NCBI GenBank assembly: GCA_013214355.1
Contig: JABSSL010000078.1
Location: forward strand, 1 to 64,000
DNA: 64,000 nucleotides
DNA from: Saprospiraceae bacterium
GTDB taxonomy: Bacteria > Bacteroidota > Bacteroidia > Chitinophagales > Saprospiraceae
Reading direction: 5' to 3'
Made by a program: the position numbers and the translations under genes. Below are positions 29,401-36,910 of the stretch, in pieces. Under the pieces are notes generated by a model that saw only the letters and a program-made list of their open reading frames with translations, did no database searches and was not told where the DNA came from. Each line of letters opens with the position of its first letter. The first letter of the stretch is position 1.

Positions 29401-32387
29401 GAGAGCTCATCTATTCCCCTGATGAAGTACTGGAATCTAGGCCTACACTTGTATCCAAACGTTTACAAAAAACACAGGAAGCACGCGGGGCATATGTTTA
29501 TGGATACCACTCGCCAGACTGGACTATTTTCGGAGCCGTTCTGCAACAAGAGGACAGTCTCATTGCTACCTTCTTTCCCTCTGAGCGTCGAATGCGAGGA
29601 ATTCCCGAGGGAAACTATGATCTCACGATTATTCGTTCCGATTATCAGCTCTATCAGACGCCAATCTCTATTCAAGCCAATCAGACGCTTTATCAGCGAC
29701 TGTCCGATCTAGCCTTTAAACCGGATACTACGTCTTGGCTTTCCAATTTAACCTCAATCTCGTATTTCTACCCTACACAGGCAAAACCACCTGCTGATCC
29801 TAGCCCTTGGCCCTACAGTGGACATTCAGGTACCATCTCTGGATATATAAGGGATAGTTCGGGTGATCCGCTAATAGGTGCGTCAATACTTGTCAAAGGA
29901 ACCACGCAAGGAACCGTCACGGACATTGATGGAAGGTTTAAGATACAGCTATCTCAATCGTATCCTACTTTGGTCATCAGCTACACGGGTTTTGCCACCC
30001 AAGAGTTTTCTCCTAAAGGGCCAGAAGTCGACATCAACTTGGATGAGGCTGCCGAATTATTACAAGAAGTAGTGGTTACTGGGTATAGCCCTTCCAGAGG
30101 ATTTGGTGATCCATTGATTCAAACAGATGCAGTCACAGTGAGAGGAAGTAGAGCCGGCAATCCAGGTCTAACAGATTATCTACTTCAAGGTAGATTAGCT
30201 GGAGTAGAAATTACAGACTCTGGTTCCAACACCTACATTCGAGGAGCTAGCACTGGGCGGGTAGGCGGCCCCCTCTTTCTGATTGATGGTAAAGTCGGAG
30301 ATCCTTCAAAATTACTGCCCAGTCAAATCAGAAGCCTCAGGAAAATCAAGGCAGAGGAAGCGACCGCCATCTATGGTGCTCAAGCAGCGAACGGGGTGAT
30401 CATGATTACCACAAATTTAGCACCTGCAGGTCTTGATCTTTTTGCACTTGCTGGGACCTCCGGACTTCGCTCTGACTTCAAAGACTATGGCTACTGGGAA
30501 CCCAACCTTATTACAGACAACAATGGCGAAGCATCCTTTACCGTAACCTTTCCAGACAACGTCACTGCCTGGAAAGCGTACGCAATAGGTATGGATAAAA
30601 AAAGACGAAGTGGCGTTGGTTTTGCTGAAACACGAGCTTTTAAACCCGTCACCGCTCAATTAGCCGTACCCCGTTTCTTGATCGAAGGAGATGAAGTAGA
30701 ACTAATCGGTAAAAGCTCCAACTACACCCCCGACTCGCTACAGATAAAGACGCGCTTTCTAGCATCCGACTCTTTGCTCAGTCAACAGGAAAGTTGGCTC
30801 TCTACTGGGAAAGTGGACTCTACCATTATCCACGCAGGTATGGCTGGGGATACGCTGGCCATCACCTATTCCCTTTCTGCCAGAGACGGAACTTATGAAG
30901 ATGGAGAAAAGCGTGAGGTTCCCGTCCTTAAGAAAGGGATAGCAGAAACTAGGGGAGTCTTCCATATACTAGACAGGGATACCAGCCTGGAACTTTCTTC
31001 CACCGAAAAACCGGGACAGATGGAGTTATATATGGAGCGAGATATCCTGCCTCAACTAATGCGGGAAATTGACTATTTAAAAGACTATAAATACGGATGT
31101 AACGAACAAACAGCTAGTAAACTAATGGCTTTGTGCCTCGAGCAATCCCTTCGAGAACAACTGCAGGAGCCCTTTGATGATGAAGGCTTAATTCGGAAGT
31201 GTATCCGTCGTCTTGACAAAAACCAAAATAGTGCTGGCGGATGGGGCTGGTGGGAAAAAAGTGGAAGTAGGAGTTGGATTACACGGCATGTAATCAAAGC
31301 CCTCCTCATGGCAGACAAACTTGGATATTCGTCCAATGCTTTAGAAATAGCGCTTCGTGATCTCACGAAGGAAAGCAAGTCTTGGCCTGAACATGAACGC
31401 TTAGCCAATCTTACCATTTTAGCTAAGGCGGGACAAAATTTCCCCTATGAAGAGAACTTGGCGAGGCTAGATACTCCATCGAATAGCTTAGCTCAGCAAC
31501 TTGAGATTTTGCGCATTAGGCAACTGAGAGGCTTACCCTATCAACTCGTAAGGCTTTATCATTATAGACAAACGACGCTATTCGGTAGCCACTATTGGGG
31601 AGTACCGACCTACGGTTTTCCCGGGAATGATGTACGACTTACGCTACTAGCACATGATATCTTGCTTGCTGCCGGGAAGACGGAAGAGGCCAAAAAGGTT
31701 AGGGCTTTCTTTATGGAGAATCGTAAACACAACGGTCAACGCCATAATTGGCGAAATACTTTAGAAACAGCAGTTATCCTACGCTCCATTTTACCTGGCA
31801 TTTTAGCTGATGGAAGAAAGGTTCGGGAAAATGTTCGGGTTCAATTGGCGGGGCCGGTGACTCATACTGTTGACAGTTTCCCTTACCAAGTCATACTATC
31901 AGATTTTTCAGCGGATCTTACCCTTAAGAAAACAGGCGGTGGCCGAATTTACTTCACCGCTTATCAAACCTTCTGGAATACTAGTCCCAGCAGAAATGAT
32001 TCTATCTTTTCGATTTCGACCCACATCCGACAAGACGGTGCTAGGGTTGAGCAATTGGAAAAAGCCAAGAAGGCAGAACTAGTAGTAGATGTTGTAAGTA
32101 AAGAACGTGCCGGTTATTTAATGCTAGAAGTACCTATTCCTGCTTCCTGTTCCTACGCTAGCAAACCTAATGGAAGAAGAGGTGTGGAAGTACATCGGGA
32201 ATATGATGTTCACCAGGTGAGTATTTTTATTGAAGATCTGCCGCCGGGACCACACCAATTTAGCATCAATCTGGAGCCTAGATTTTCAGGGGAGTTTAGC
32301 CTGAATCCTGCGAAAATGGAGCAGATGTATTTTCCAACCTTTTATGGACGGGAAGGGATGAAGGCGGTAGAGGTGATTGAGCAATAA
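26490..32387 (+). CDS. alpha-2-macroglobulin-like protein with inserted TonB plug domain
   Basis: A 1965-residue protein with a signal segment after an unusually long basic N-terminus (hydrophobic part ~residues 39-53, ending LQAQQ). An MG2-like domain follows at ~255-360 (HKPKYEPGDTLRLKAY), then further macroglobulin-like domains. A carboxypeptidase-regulatory-like domain lies at ~1115-1185 (GYIRDSSGDPLIGASILVKG...) and a TonB-receptor plug at ~1195-1310 (EEATAIYGAQAANGVIMITT). The A2M domain resumes at ~1330 (WEPNLITDNNGEASFTVTFPDN). The thioester-type motif YGC1537-N-E-Q1540 is kept, with Cys and Gln in the right order. The C-terminal TED/receptor-like region follows. No beta-barrel is present. 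It is probably periplasmic or surface-exposed and may trap proteases; the role of the plug is unknown. Confidence 0.85.
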   Translation: MKKRYTDDREIWTSKSPSSLVYTDRKKSGFSRHDLRRVYLALSLLLGLSYLQAQQPIGLIFRISAKEAKALYKQGQEPIPDTYFHTVVDSFGIEGYTPKVEQGNGHYLYVRANGEELEVLLNSIHTHHVLPINNDRDLMLRVLNEEGEVVEDAKVKLGNRIIPYDASVGTYRIKKRNKGGFLSVALPTDTLFYQVNPKDSKWLLSKRYRHFTKTKFGYYLTTPIRWGSQIYHYMRRLVLYGRWRPIRRYRKNGSRSLHGYMVTHKPKYEPGDTLRLKAYATSPKGRPITRSLRISAKSYRQAHPILDTLVEPSTQGAFLLDWPIPDSVKLDQRYTISLRHPRHRKWEVLTHNFRYEAYQLDQVVYDLQLPQDTFHQGEKFTLMANAKDQNNLPVYDAKVKLHLIVNRLLSFHADEIVIPDTLWTYKGDIADAGKAEIIIPDSIFPPVRMRAKIAAAFSNSNGELQEKNRYFYYSPLDEQIQIKLREGQLYGTYLKNQQADTIAAKLITTSILGESADTIQVQLPLRRALPSTVKSYKLIAGTASKEVRLKNGAPSVQADVRFEARRVQDSIYLSLQNPHKLAVNWLIRYPGGSLTEGASRQENWRGQWLATKQKTYHLEYQYQWGGQIIREEQKIVRYKKLLQIEIQQPGQITPGQEAVIQVKAKDHSGQPASGVNLAVGAINAQFETNDNISPAKIPYKRGIDPMVYNNFNLRASSRFAKKTIRKKWRDDLQLAKAHYYRLRYPEEGVYFHKDTLTQDSFYQTVAQFAPFVVKNGKSLPVYMIYCNRRLVYYHDIDQVQPYSFQGIEGLNSIVIRTKEVEITLDSVRLQKGQKLEFSIDLLHYRKWKHARRITIKEMPSDLTQKEKRLIRNSILVLKQPKRGAITIRDKANNIQSYNTSYSYKQDIKLGPFLENSKLHYQESNGFTTDFIFEPGFSYDLSNDQIKLYQHDIFSKGEKFYLSNRSNGKVDGELIYSPDEVLESRPTLVSKRLQKTQEARGAYVYGYHSPDWTIFGAVLQQEDSLIATFFPSERRMRGIPEGNYDLTIIRSDYQLYQTPISIQANQTLYQRLSDLAFKPDTTSWLSNLTSISYFYPTQAKPPADPSPWPYSGHSGTISGYIRDSSGDPLIGASILVKGTTQGTVTDIDGRFKIQLSQSYPTLVISYTGFATQEFSPKGPEVDINLDEAAELLQEVVVTGYSPSRGFGDPLIQTDAVTVRGSRAGNPGLTDYLLQGRLAGVEITDSGSNTYIRGASTGRVGGPLFLIDGKVGDPSKLLPSQIRSLRKIKAEEATAIYGAQAANGVIMITTNLAPAGLDLFALAGTSGLRSDFKDYGYWEPNLITDNNGEASFTVTFPDNVTAWKAYAIGMDKKRRSGVGFAETRAFKPVTAQLAVPRFLIEGDEVELIGKSSNYTPDSLQIKTRFLASDSLLSQQESWLSTGKVDSTIIHAGMAGDTLAITYSLSARDGTYEDGEKREVPVLKKGIAETRGVFHILDRDTSLELSSTEKPGQMELYMERDILPQLMREIDYLKDYKYGCNEQTASKLMALCLEQSLREQLQEPFDDEGLIRKCIRRLDKNQNSAGGWGWWEKSGSRSWITRHVIKALLMADKLGYSSNALEIALRDLTKESKSWPEHERLANLTILAKAGQNFPYEENLARLDTPSNSLAQQLEILRIRQLRGLPYQLVRLYHYRQTTLFGSHYWGVPTYGFPGNDVRLTLLAHDILLAAGKTEEAKKVRAFFMENRKHNGQRHNWRNTLETAVILRSILPGILADGRKVRENVRVQLAGPVTHTVDSFPYQVILSDFSADLTLKKTGGGRIYFTAYQTFWNTSPSRNDSIFSISTHIRQDGARVEQLEKAKKAELVVDVVSKERAGYLMLEVPIPASCSYASKPNGRRGVEVHREYDVHQVSIFIEDLPPGPHQFSINLEPRFSGEFSLNPAKMEQMYFPTFYGREGMKAVEVIEQ

Positions 32388-32509
32388 TGTCGTTGGTGAA
32401 AACAGCAGGCGATGGCTGCAGAGGGAAATGTTGTTGGTGAAAACACCAAACAACGACTGGGAAGGGGAATGTCGTTGGGGAAAACACCAGACGATGGCTG
32501 GGAGGGAAG
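32387..32509. repeat. three tandem copies of a 41-bp repeat
   Basis: Three units start at 32387, 32428 and 32469, exactly 41 bp apart, each beginning ATGT[CT]GTTGG[TG]GAAAAC. The first base of unit 1 is the last base of the preceding TAA stop. The period is not a multiple of three, so the repeat is not coding. It fills the space between the convergent macroglobulin and hydrolase genes. Confidence 0.8.
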
Positions 32510-32584
32510 TCCCAGGTCCCAAGCTGCTGTTGAGTGTCTGTCTAGCTAGTCAGATAGATTTTCCAACAACAACAAAGGGGGGGC

Positions 32585-33493
32585 TTACTTAGCCAATTCT
32601 CCTTCTTCCTCCAGTGTCGGCTCAGTAGGTACTTGATCCGTGTTGAGTACAAAGTCTACTAGCATATCAGGCGCTTGCATCTGCAGGGGATGATCTCCAT
32701 CTGCAATTGTCACCAATTCCTTGTCATTCTTCATTAATTCCATCAAGAAGGGTGAGTTCGGATAGGGAACTAAGGTATCGGCATCTCCATGGATCAACAC
32801 GACGGGAACGCTAATTTTTGCATAAAGAGGTAAAATGCTTCGGAGTGCAGCGGGATGACTCAGCTTTTCTACATTAGATACCCAAAGCATTCTAGGGAGT
32901 AAGAATCTAAAGATTTTGAAATTAAGAAAATAGGAAATCCGGAAAGTCACCTCATTATCAGGATCGTATTGCCCAGACACACCTACGATCTTGGCGATCT
33001 TTTCAGGTTGAATAGCTCCCATAATCACCGCAATTGGGCCTCCATAACTATGTCCCATGATCACAGCCTTCTGTGTCTCCCCTTCTAGCACTTCCAGAAT
33101 CTTTTCCGCGTGTACGCGCAAATCTTTCTCTGCCCCACGTGGTTTCGTACCTCCATAGCCCGGACGATCCACCACTAGAAGTCGGTACTTTTCATAGATC
33201 CTTTCCCGCTTCGCCATTGCACTCCAATCCATCACACTGCCGGGAGCACCATGTACCAGCAACAGGGGCTGCTTATCTGCATCACCAATCTCTAGATATC
33301 TGAGACCAGAGGGTGTATAATTGATCGTCCAATCCTTTCTGGGGATATCCTTATACCACCATCGAGTTCCCTTTTCCGAAGATACATATCGATCGAAAGA
33401 TTCAATAACTATGAATAGAATAGCGACCAGGGCCAGCGCTATGTACAGGACCCAGCGAAAAATCCTTTTGGTAATGGGAAAGAAGCGGCTCAT
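32585..33493 (-). CDS. membrane-anchored alpha/beta hydrolase
   Basis: A 302-residue protein with an N-terminal anchor (residues ~13-32) and a complete alpha/beta-hydrolase catalytic set: oxyanion HGAPGS (81-86), nucleophile elbow GHSYGG with Ser149, acid in HGDADTLVP and histidine in ADGDHPLQ. It probably acts in the periplasm. It is monocistronic and divergent from the nucleotide operon, whose regulatory region fills part of 33494-33807. The substrate cannot be told. It is only distantly similar to the hydrolase at 8783. Confidence 0.85.
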   Translation of the reverse strand: MSRFFPITKRIFRWVLYIALALVAILFIVIESFDRYVSSEKGTRWWYKDIPRKDWTINYTPSGLRYLEIGDADKQPLLLVHGAPGSVMDWSAMAKRERIYEKYRLLVVDRPGYGGTKPRGAEKDLRVHAEKILEVLEGETQKAVIMGHSYGGPIAVIMGAIQPEKIAKIVGVSGQYDPDNEVTFRISYFLNFKIFRFLLPRMLWVSNVEKLSHPAALRSILPLYAKISVPVVLIHGDADTLVPYPNSPFLMELMKNDKELVTIADGDHPLQMQAPDMLVDFVLNTDQVPTEPTLEEEGELAK

Positions 33494-33733
33494 AACGGCA
33501 GTTTATCTAACATCTATTTTTAAAGGCAATCTTATAAACCTTTCCAATGATTGGAAAGGTAGCAAAGGGTAGCACACTGTAACTGCATTAAAAACGTCTT
33601 GTTAGCAGAATTGTTAAGACGCAATCCATATTTATCACCCAAATCCCCAGCGAAAAGGTCAAAAGCGGCAAATTATTTCCCTTAATCCCTCGCTCAACTG
33701 CACTTCAGCATAAAAATTTATAAAAAAACACTA

Positions 33734-33756
33734 CTTAGTTTGACTTTTAAACTAAG
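33734..33756 (+). promoter_or_regulatory. palindromic operator 1 over the -33 box
   Basis: TTAGTTT-N7-AAACTAA, extended by one further C/G pair on the outside, overlaps the TTTG (-33) box at 33739-33742. It has the same 7-7-7 architecture as operator 2, with centres 46 bp apart. Occupation would block RNA polymerase, so repression is likely. Confidence 0.7.
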
Positions 33757-33770
33757 CAAGAATATATTTG
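33739..33770 (+). promoter_or_regulatory. Bacteroidota primary promoter of the nucleotide operon
   Basis: A TTTG -33 box (33739-33742) and a perfect TAnnTTTG -7 box (TATATTTG, 33763-33770) are separated by 20 bases, the usual Bacteroidota spacing. The start codon at 33808 is 37 bases downstream, and operator 2 lies between. Confidence 0.75.
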
Positions 33771-33780
33771 TAGATGTAAG

Positions 33781-33801
33781 TTAGTTTTAAATCAAAACTA
33801 A
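33781..33801 (+). promoter_or_regulatory. palindromic operator 2 before the start codon
   Basis: TTAGTTT-N7-AAACTAA, identical in both 7-base half-sites to operator 1, lies between the predicted transcription start and the ATG at 33808. Two identical palindromes flanking the promoter core suggest tight repression by one dimeric regulator. No such regulator gene is in the window. The rest of the gap 33494-33733 shows nothing clear. Confidence 0.7.
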
Positions 33802-33807
33802 GGTAAA

Positions 33808-34710
33808 ATGTCAGCATCCTATAACTCCTTATACAACCGAAATACTATTAGCCAATTGATCCAAAAAATCATGGCAGCTCAAAGCCTATTGGCGTTGTTT
33901 CCTAATGGTAATGTCAAGAAACTATACCGGGAAGCTGTAAAGCAATTACATCCAGATCTGTGTTCTGAGCCAGAGGCAAAAGAGGCTTTGATACACCTCA
34001 ATGAGCTCCGGCTGAAACATGAAAAAGGAATCGTCATCATGGATGATGCAGGAAGTATCTGGACGCAAAGAACAGAAGCCGTATTTCGTGGTGACTTGAA
34101 CTTGCTGCATACTTCTTACCAAAACTTTCAGCAGCTTAAACACCTAAAATCTGAAGCCGCACGACACTTTCATTTGTATCTACCGAAGCAGATGGACATC
34201 ACCGATGTTCTTCAAGTAGAATTCCCTTTTCGTGCCCTTCCCCTACACAGCCTAGAACTGCCCCAGGAACATGTTAACTGGGTGCTATCTCGCCTCCTGG
34301 AGCTAGTAGCCTGGCTAGCACAAGAAGGCTGGGTACACGGTGGGATTAATCCCCGAAGCATCTTCATTTTGCCAGAAACACACGGCATTGTAGTGTCTTC
34401 GTTCTACCACATGAAAAAAGTGGGTGAGCGATTAAGGTCCATTTCTGCTGCTTATCAAAATTGGTACCCAAAGCAAGTTTTCCTAGACAAGCAAGCCAGC
34501 TCACTAATTGATTTGGAATGCTGCAAAAGGACGGCAGCTTATCTCCTCGGCGATAAATCTGGCTTGGGTGTGAAACTGAAAAAGACACACCTCGGTGCAT
34601 ACATTGACTTTCTACTCGATCGGCATGAAAATGCCTACACCTGCTACGATGAATACAGAAAACTCCTACAGCGACATTTTGAACCTCGTTTCGTACCACT
34701 TGCACTGTAA
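33808..34710 (+). CDS. J-domain protein with pseudokinase-like C-terminus
   Basis: A 300-residue soluble protein. Residues ~23-72 form a compact J-domain: LFPNGNVKKLYREAVKQLHPD, with the HPD motif at 48-50, needed to stimulate Hsp70 ATPase. Residues ~130-290 look like the C-lobe of a protein-kinase fold. WLAQEGWVHGGINPRSIFIL matches the catalytic-loop pattern HRDxKPxNxx, but HRD is H177-G-G and the metal-binding Asn is Ser. The DFG position reads SSF. No glycine-rich loop is visible. It is therefore most likely a non-catalytic, ligand-binding pseudokinase. First gene of the six-gene operon, 32 bases before the VWA gene; the pair may form a chaperone/adaptor module. Confidence 0.65.
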   Translation: MSASYNSLYNRNTISQLIQKIMAAQSLLALFPNGNVKKLYREAVKQLHPDLCSEPEAKEALIHLNELRLKHEKGIVIMDDAGSIWTQRTEAVFRGDLNLLHTSYQNFQQLKHLKSEAARHFHLYLPKQMDITDVLQVEFPFRALPLHSLELPQEHVNWVLSRLLELVAWLAQEGWVHGGINPRSIFILPETHGIVVSSFYHMKKVGERLRSISAAYQNWYPKQVFLDKQASSLIDLECCKRTAAYLLGDKSGLGVKLKKTHLGAYIDFLLDRHENAYTCYDEYRKLLQRHFEPRFVPLAL

Positions 34711-34742
34711 GCACTATTCATTAACATCAAAAACCAAAGAAA

Positions 34743-35666
34743 ATGGGATATACTAACTGGTCAAGATCAGCTTATGCTAATCTAAAAGCTGACTACTCCA
34801 AAAAATCAACCAACGCTATTTTCAAGTCCAATACTACAAGACGAGTAGCAGATGATATGAATCCTTACGGATTGACATTCCGCGAAAGTCGTGACTCGAC
34901 TGCTCACCCTAACTCACTCGCCATTGGGGTTTTCTTGGACGTTACCGGCTCCATGCGCAACATCCCAGAGCACCTAATCCGCCACAAACTTGGGTCGCTC
35001 ATGGATACGCTATTGGATCATGGCGTAGAGTATCCTCAGGTACTTTTCGCAGCCATCGGCGATCACATTTCTGACCGAGCCCCACTACAGGTTGGGCAGT
35101 TTGAATCTGGTACAGATGAACTAAATCACTGCCTGTCTAGCATCTACCTAGAAGGCGGTGGAGGTGGTCAAACCATGGAATCCTACCTCCTGGCTTGGTT
35201 GGTTGCTGGCCGACATACTTCGATCGATTGTTTTGAAAAACGCAATAAAAAGGGCTTCCTCTTCACGATGGGAGATGAAATGAGTTGGGATGAAGTGGAC
35301 GCAGATCGGCTGAAAGGCATTATGGGATATACGGAGGCTAGTGATATAAGTGCCAAAGATGTACTGGCTCAAGCCCAGCGCATGTATCACATATTCCACA
35401 TCCACGTCAATGAAGCCAGTTACCGAGATGATCCTAGAATTATAGGCTACTGGCGAGACTTGCTCGGAGAGAATCTCCTCATCCTAGATGATCAAAATGC
35501 TATCGCAGAATTAATCGCCAGTACGATAGCGGTGATTCATGGCGTGAAGCTGGATAAGGTGGCTGCTAGTTTTGATAGTGGAACGGCCAAAGCTGTTAGA
35601 AAAGCCTTGGTCAATGTATCCGGGGGTAGCCTCAATCAGCAGGACAGCGGCATCATTAAATTATAA
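34743..35666 (+). CDS. VWA-domain protein
   Basis: A 307-residue soluble protein without signal peptide. After ~55 N-terminal residues a von Willebrand A-like fold begins: the strand AIGVFLDVTGSM gives a MIDAS motif D66-x-T-G-S70, and GGGGGQTMESY supplies a likely second metal-site threonine. Later a KGFLFTMGDEMSW strand-turn provides the acidic residue. VWA domains bind divalent metal and mediate protein-protein contacts. Cytosolic VWA/J-domain pairs suggest an assembly or remodelling role for the enzymes encoded downstream. Second gene of the operon. Confidence 0.75.
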   Translation: MGYTNWSRSAYANLKADYSKKSTNAIFKSNTTRRVADDMNPYGLTFRESRDSTAHPNSLAIGVFLDVTGSMRNIPEHLIRHKLGSLMDTLLDHGVEYPQVLFAAIGDHISDRAPLQVGQFESGTDELNHCLSSIYLEGGGGGQTMESYLLAWLVAGRHTSIDCFEKRNKKGFLFTMGDEMSWDEVDADRLKGIMGYTEASDISAKDVLAQAQRMYHIFHIHVNEASYRDDPRIIGYWRDLLGENLLILDDQNAIAELIASTIAVIHGVKLDKVAASFDSGTAKAVRKALVNVSGGSLNQQDSGIIKL

Positions 35667-35722
35667 TCCGAAGATTGGGGCTTTCGAAGGAGGGCCCCGG
35701 TCTTTCACCCAAATTACAGAAT

Positions 35723-36886
35723 ATGAAAACCAAAATCGTTTTAGGATTAGGCTATGGTGATGAGGGCAAGGGACTCACAACTGATTTCCTTTGCCAGCAG
35801 AGCCAACAACCATTGGTCATTCGTTTTTCCGGCGGGCATCAAGCAGGGCATACCGTAGTCACCGAAGAAGGAGAAAGACATGTTTTCTCTAGCTTTGGAG
35901 CTGGTAGCTTAAGGGGAATTCCTACTTACTGGAGTTCTTTCTGCACCCTATCTCCAATCAACTATCTGAATGAATGGTTGGCATTAGAAGCCTTAGGCCA
36001 TACCCCTACCCTGTTCGTAGATGCCTTGGCACCCGTCACCACACCTTATGATGTCTTCTTCAATCGATCTACGGAAAAGAAAAACCAACATGGCAGTTGC
36101 GGTTTAGGCTTTGGTGCGACCATCGCTCGTCAACTCACTCCCTACAAACTCTACGCACAAGATTTACGATATCCGGTGGTAGTGGAGCAAAAATTAAAAG
36201 CCATCGCTCAATTCTACCGAAACCTAGGACAGGACTACTTTACTGACGACGCTTTCTTAGCACAATTGGAGTTGTTCCAACAAGCTGCCGCGGATATCAC
36301 TGACACCTTCACTCTTGTCTATGAAAAGAGCTTCTTTTCGGACATCAAGGCACCTTATTCCGATCTCATCTTTGAAGGTAGTCAAGGGATTCTGCTAGAC
36401 ATGGATTTTGGGTTCTTCCCAAATGTTACCCATGCTTCCACGACCTCTAGAAATGCTTTTTCTCTGATCACTCGAAATCGCTTGTCCATGCCGGAGATAT
36501 TCTACATTACCCGCGCCTATCAAACCCGGCATGGCAACGGTTTCCTATCCAATGAACAATTCCCCTTACACTATGCTCCAAATCCTCAAGAAACCAACAA
36601 ATACAATCCCTGGCAGGGGCATCAGCGCTGCAGCATCCTAGATCTTGATATGATCAATTATGCCTTGGCCTGCGATGATAACTTTTCGGGTAAATCCAAG
36701 AAGCATTTGGTAGTGACCTGTCTGGATCAATTGGAGGGACCGATTCAGGCATCTAAGGATGGGATAATTCAGCATTTTGCCTCGTCCATGGATCTAGTAG
36801 AGCATTTAAACATTTCTTTTGCCTCGGTCTTGGAAAGCTGGTCCGAATGCGGGGCGAAAATGCGCACTCACCATCTGAGTTACTGA
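35723..36886 (+). CDS. divergent adenylosuccinate-synthetase-like enzyme
   Basis: A 387-residue enzyme, about 40 residues shorter than PurA. It keeps the GTPase-like P-loop with catalytic Asp (GLGYGDEGKG, where PurA has QWGDEGKG) and the catalytic His in GGHQAGHTVV. FEGSQGILLDMDFG matches the PurA FEGAQGTLLDIDHG segment. The IMP loop is altered (HGSCGLGFGATIAR in place of GTTGRGIGP), and the aspartate/IMP motif around GRRRRTGWLD reads GHQRCSILDL. It probably couples GTP hydrolysis to ligation on a purine-like or other nucleotide, but substrates likely differ from IMP and aspartate. The ATG at 35723 places the P-loop at the N-terminus as in PurA. It is not PurZ-like, since the catalytic Asp is kept. 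Confidence 0.75.
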   Translation: MKTKIVLGLGYGDEGKGLTTDFLCQQSQQPLVIRFSGGHQAGHTVVTEEGERHVFSSFGAGSLRGIPTYWSSFCTLSPINYLNEWLALEALGHTPTLFVDALAPVTTPYDVFFNRSTEKKNQHGSCGLGFGATIARQLTPYKLYAQDLRYPVVVEQKLKAIAQFYRNLGQDYFTDDAFLAQLELFQQAAADITDTFTLVYEKSFFSDIKAPYSDLIFEGSQGILLDMDFGFFPNVTHASTTSRNAFSLITRNRLSMPEIFYITRAYQTRHGNGFLSNEQFPLHYAPNPQETNKYNPWQGHQRCSILDLDMINYALACDDNFSGKSKKHLVVTCLDQLEGPIQASKDGIIQHFASSMDLVEHLNISFASVLESWSECGAKMRTHHLSY

Positions 36887-36897
36887 GCGGGTGAGTA
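36882..36897. repeat. 16-bp junction repeat, copy 1
   Basis: ACTGAGCGGGTGAGTA covers the stop codon of the adenylosuccinate-synthetase-like gene. Two further copies lie at the next gene junction. Confidence 0.6.
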
Positions 36898-36910
36898 GTA
36901 GTAAAAAATT

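Noticed and set aside
32387-32509. Possible CRISPR array
   Set aside because: Units are directly adjacent with no unique spacers and no cas genes nearby.
32286-32592. Open frames on both strands through the 41-bp repeats
   Set aside because: The 41-bp period shifts the frame at every unit, so the apparent peptides are by-products of the repeat.
35723-36886. Assignment as phage-type PurZ (2-aminoadenine pathway)
   Set aside because: The catalytic Asp of GDEGKG is kept, and no other phage or Z-genome gene is present.
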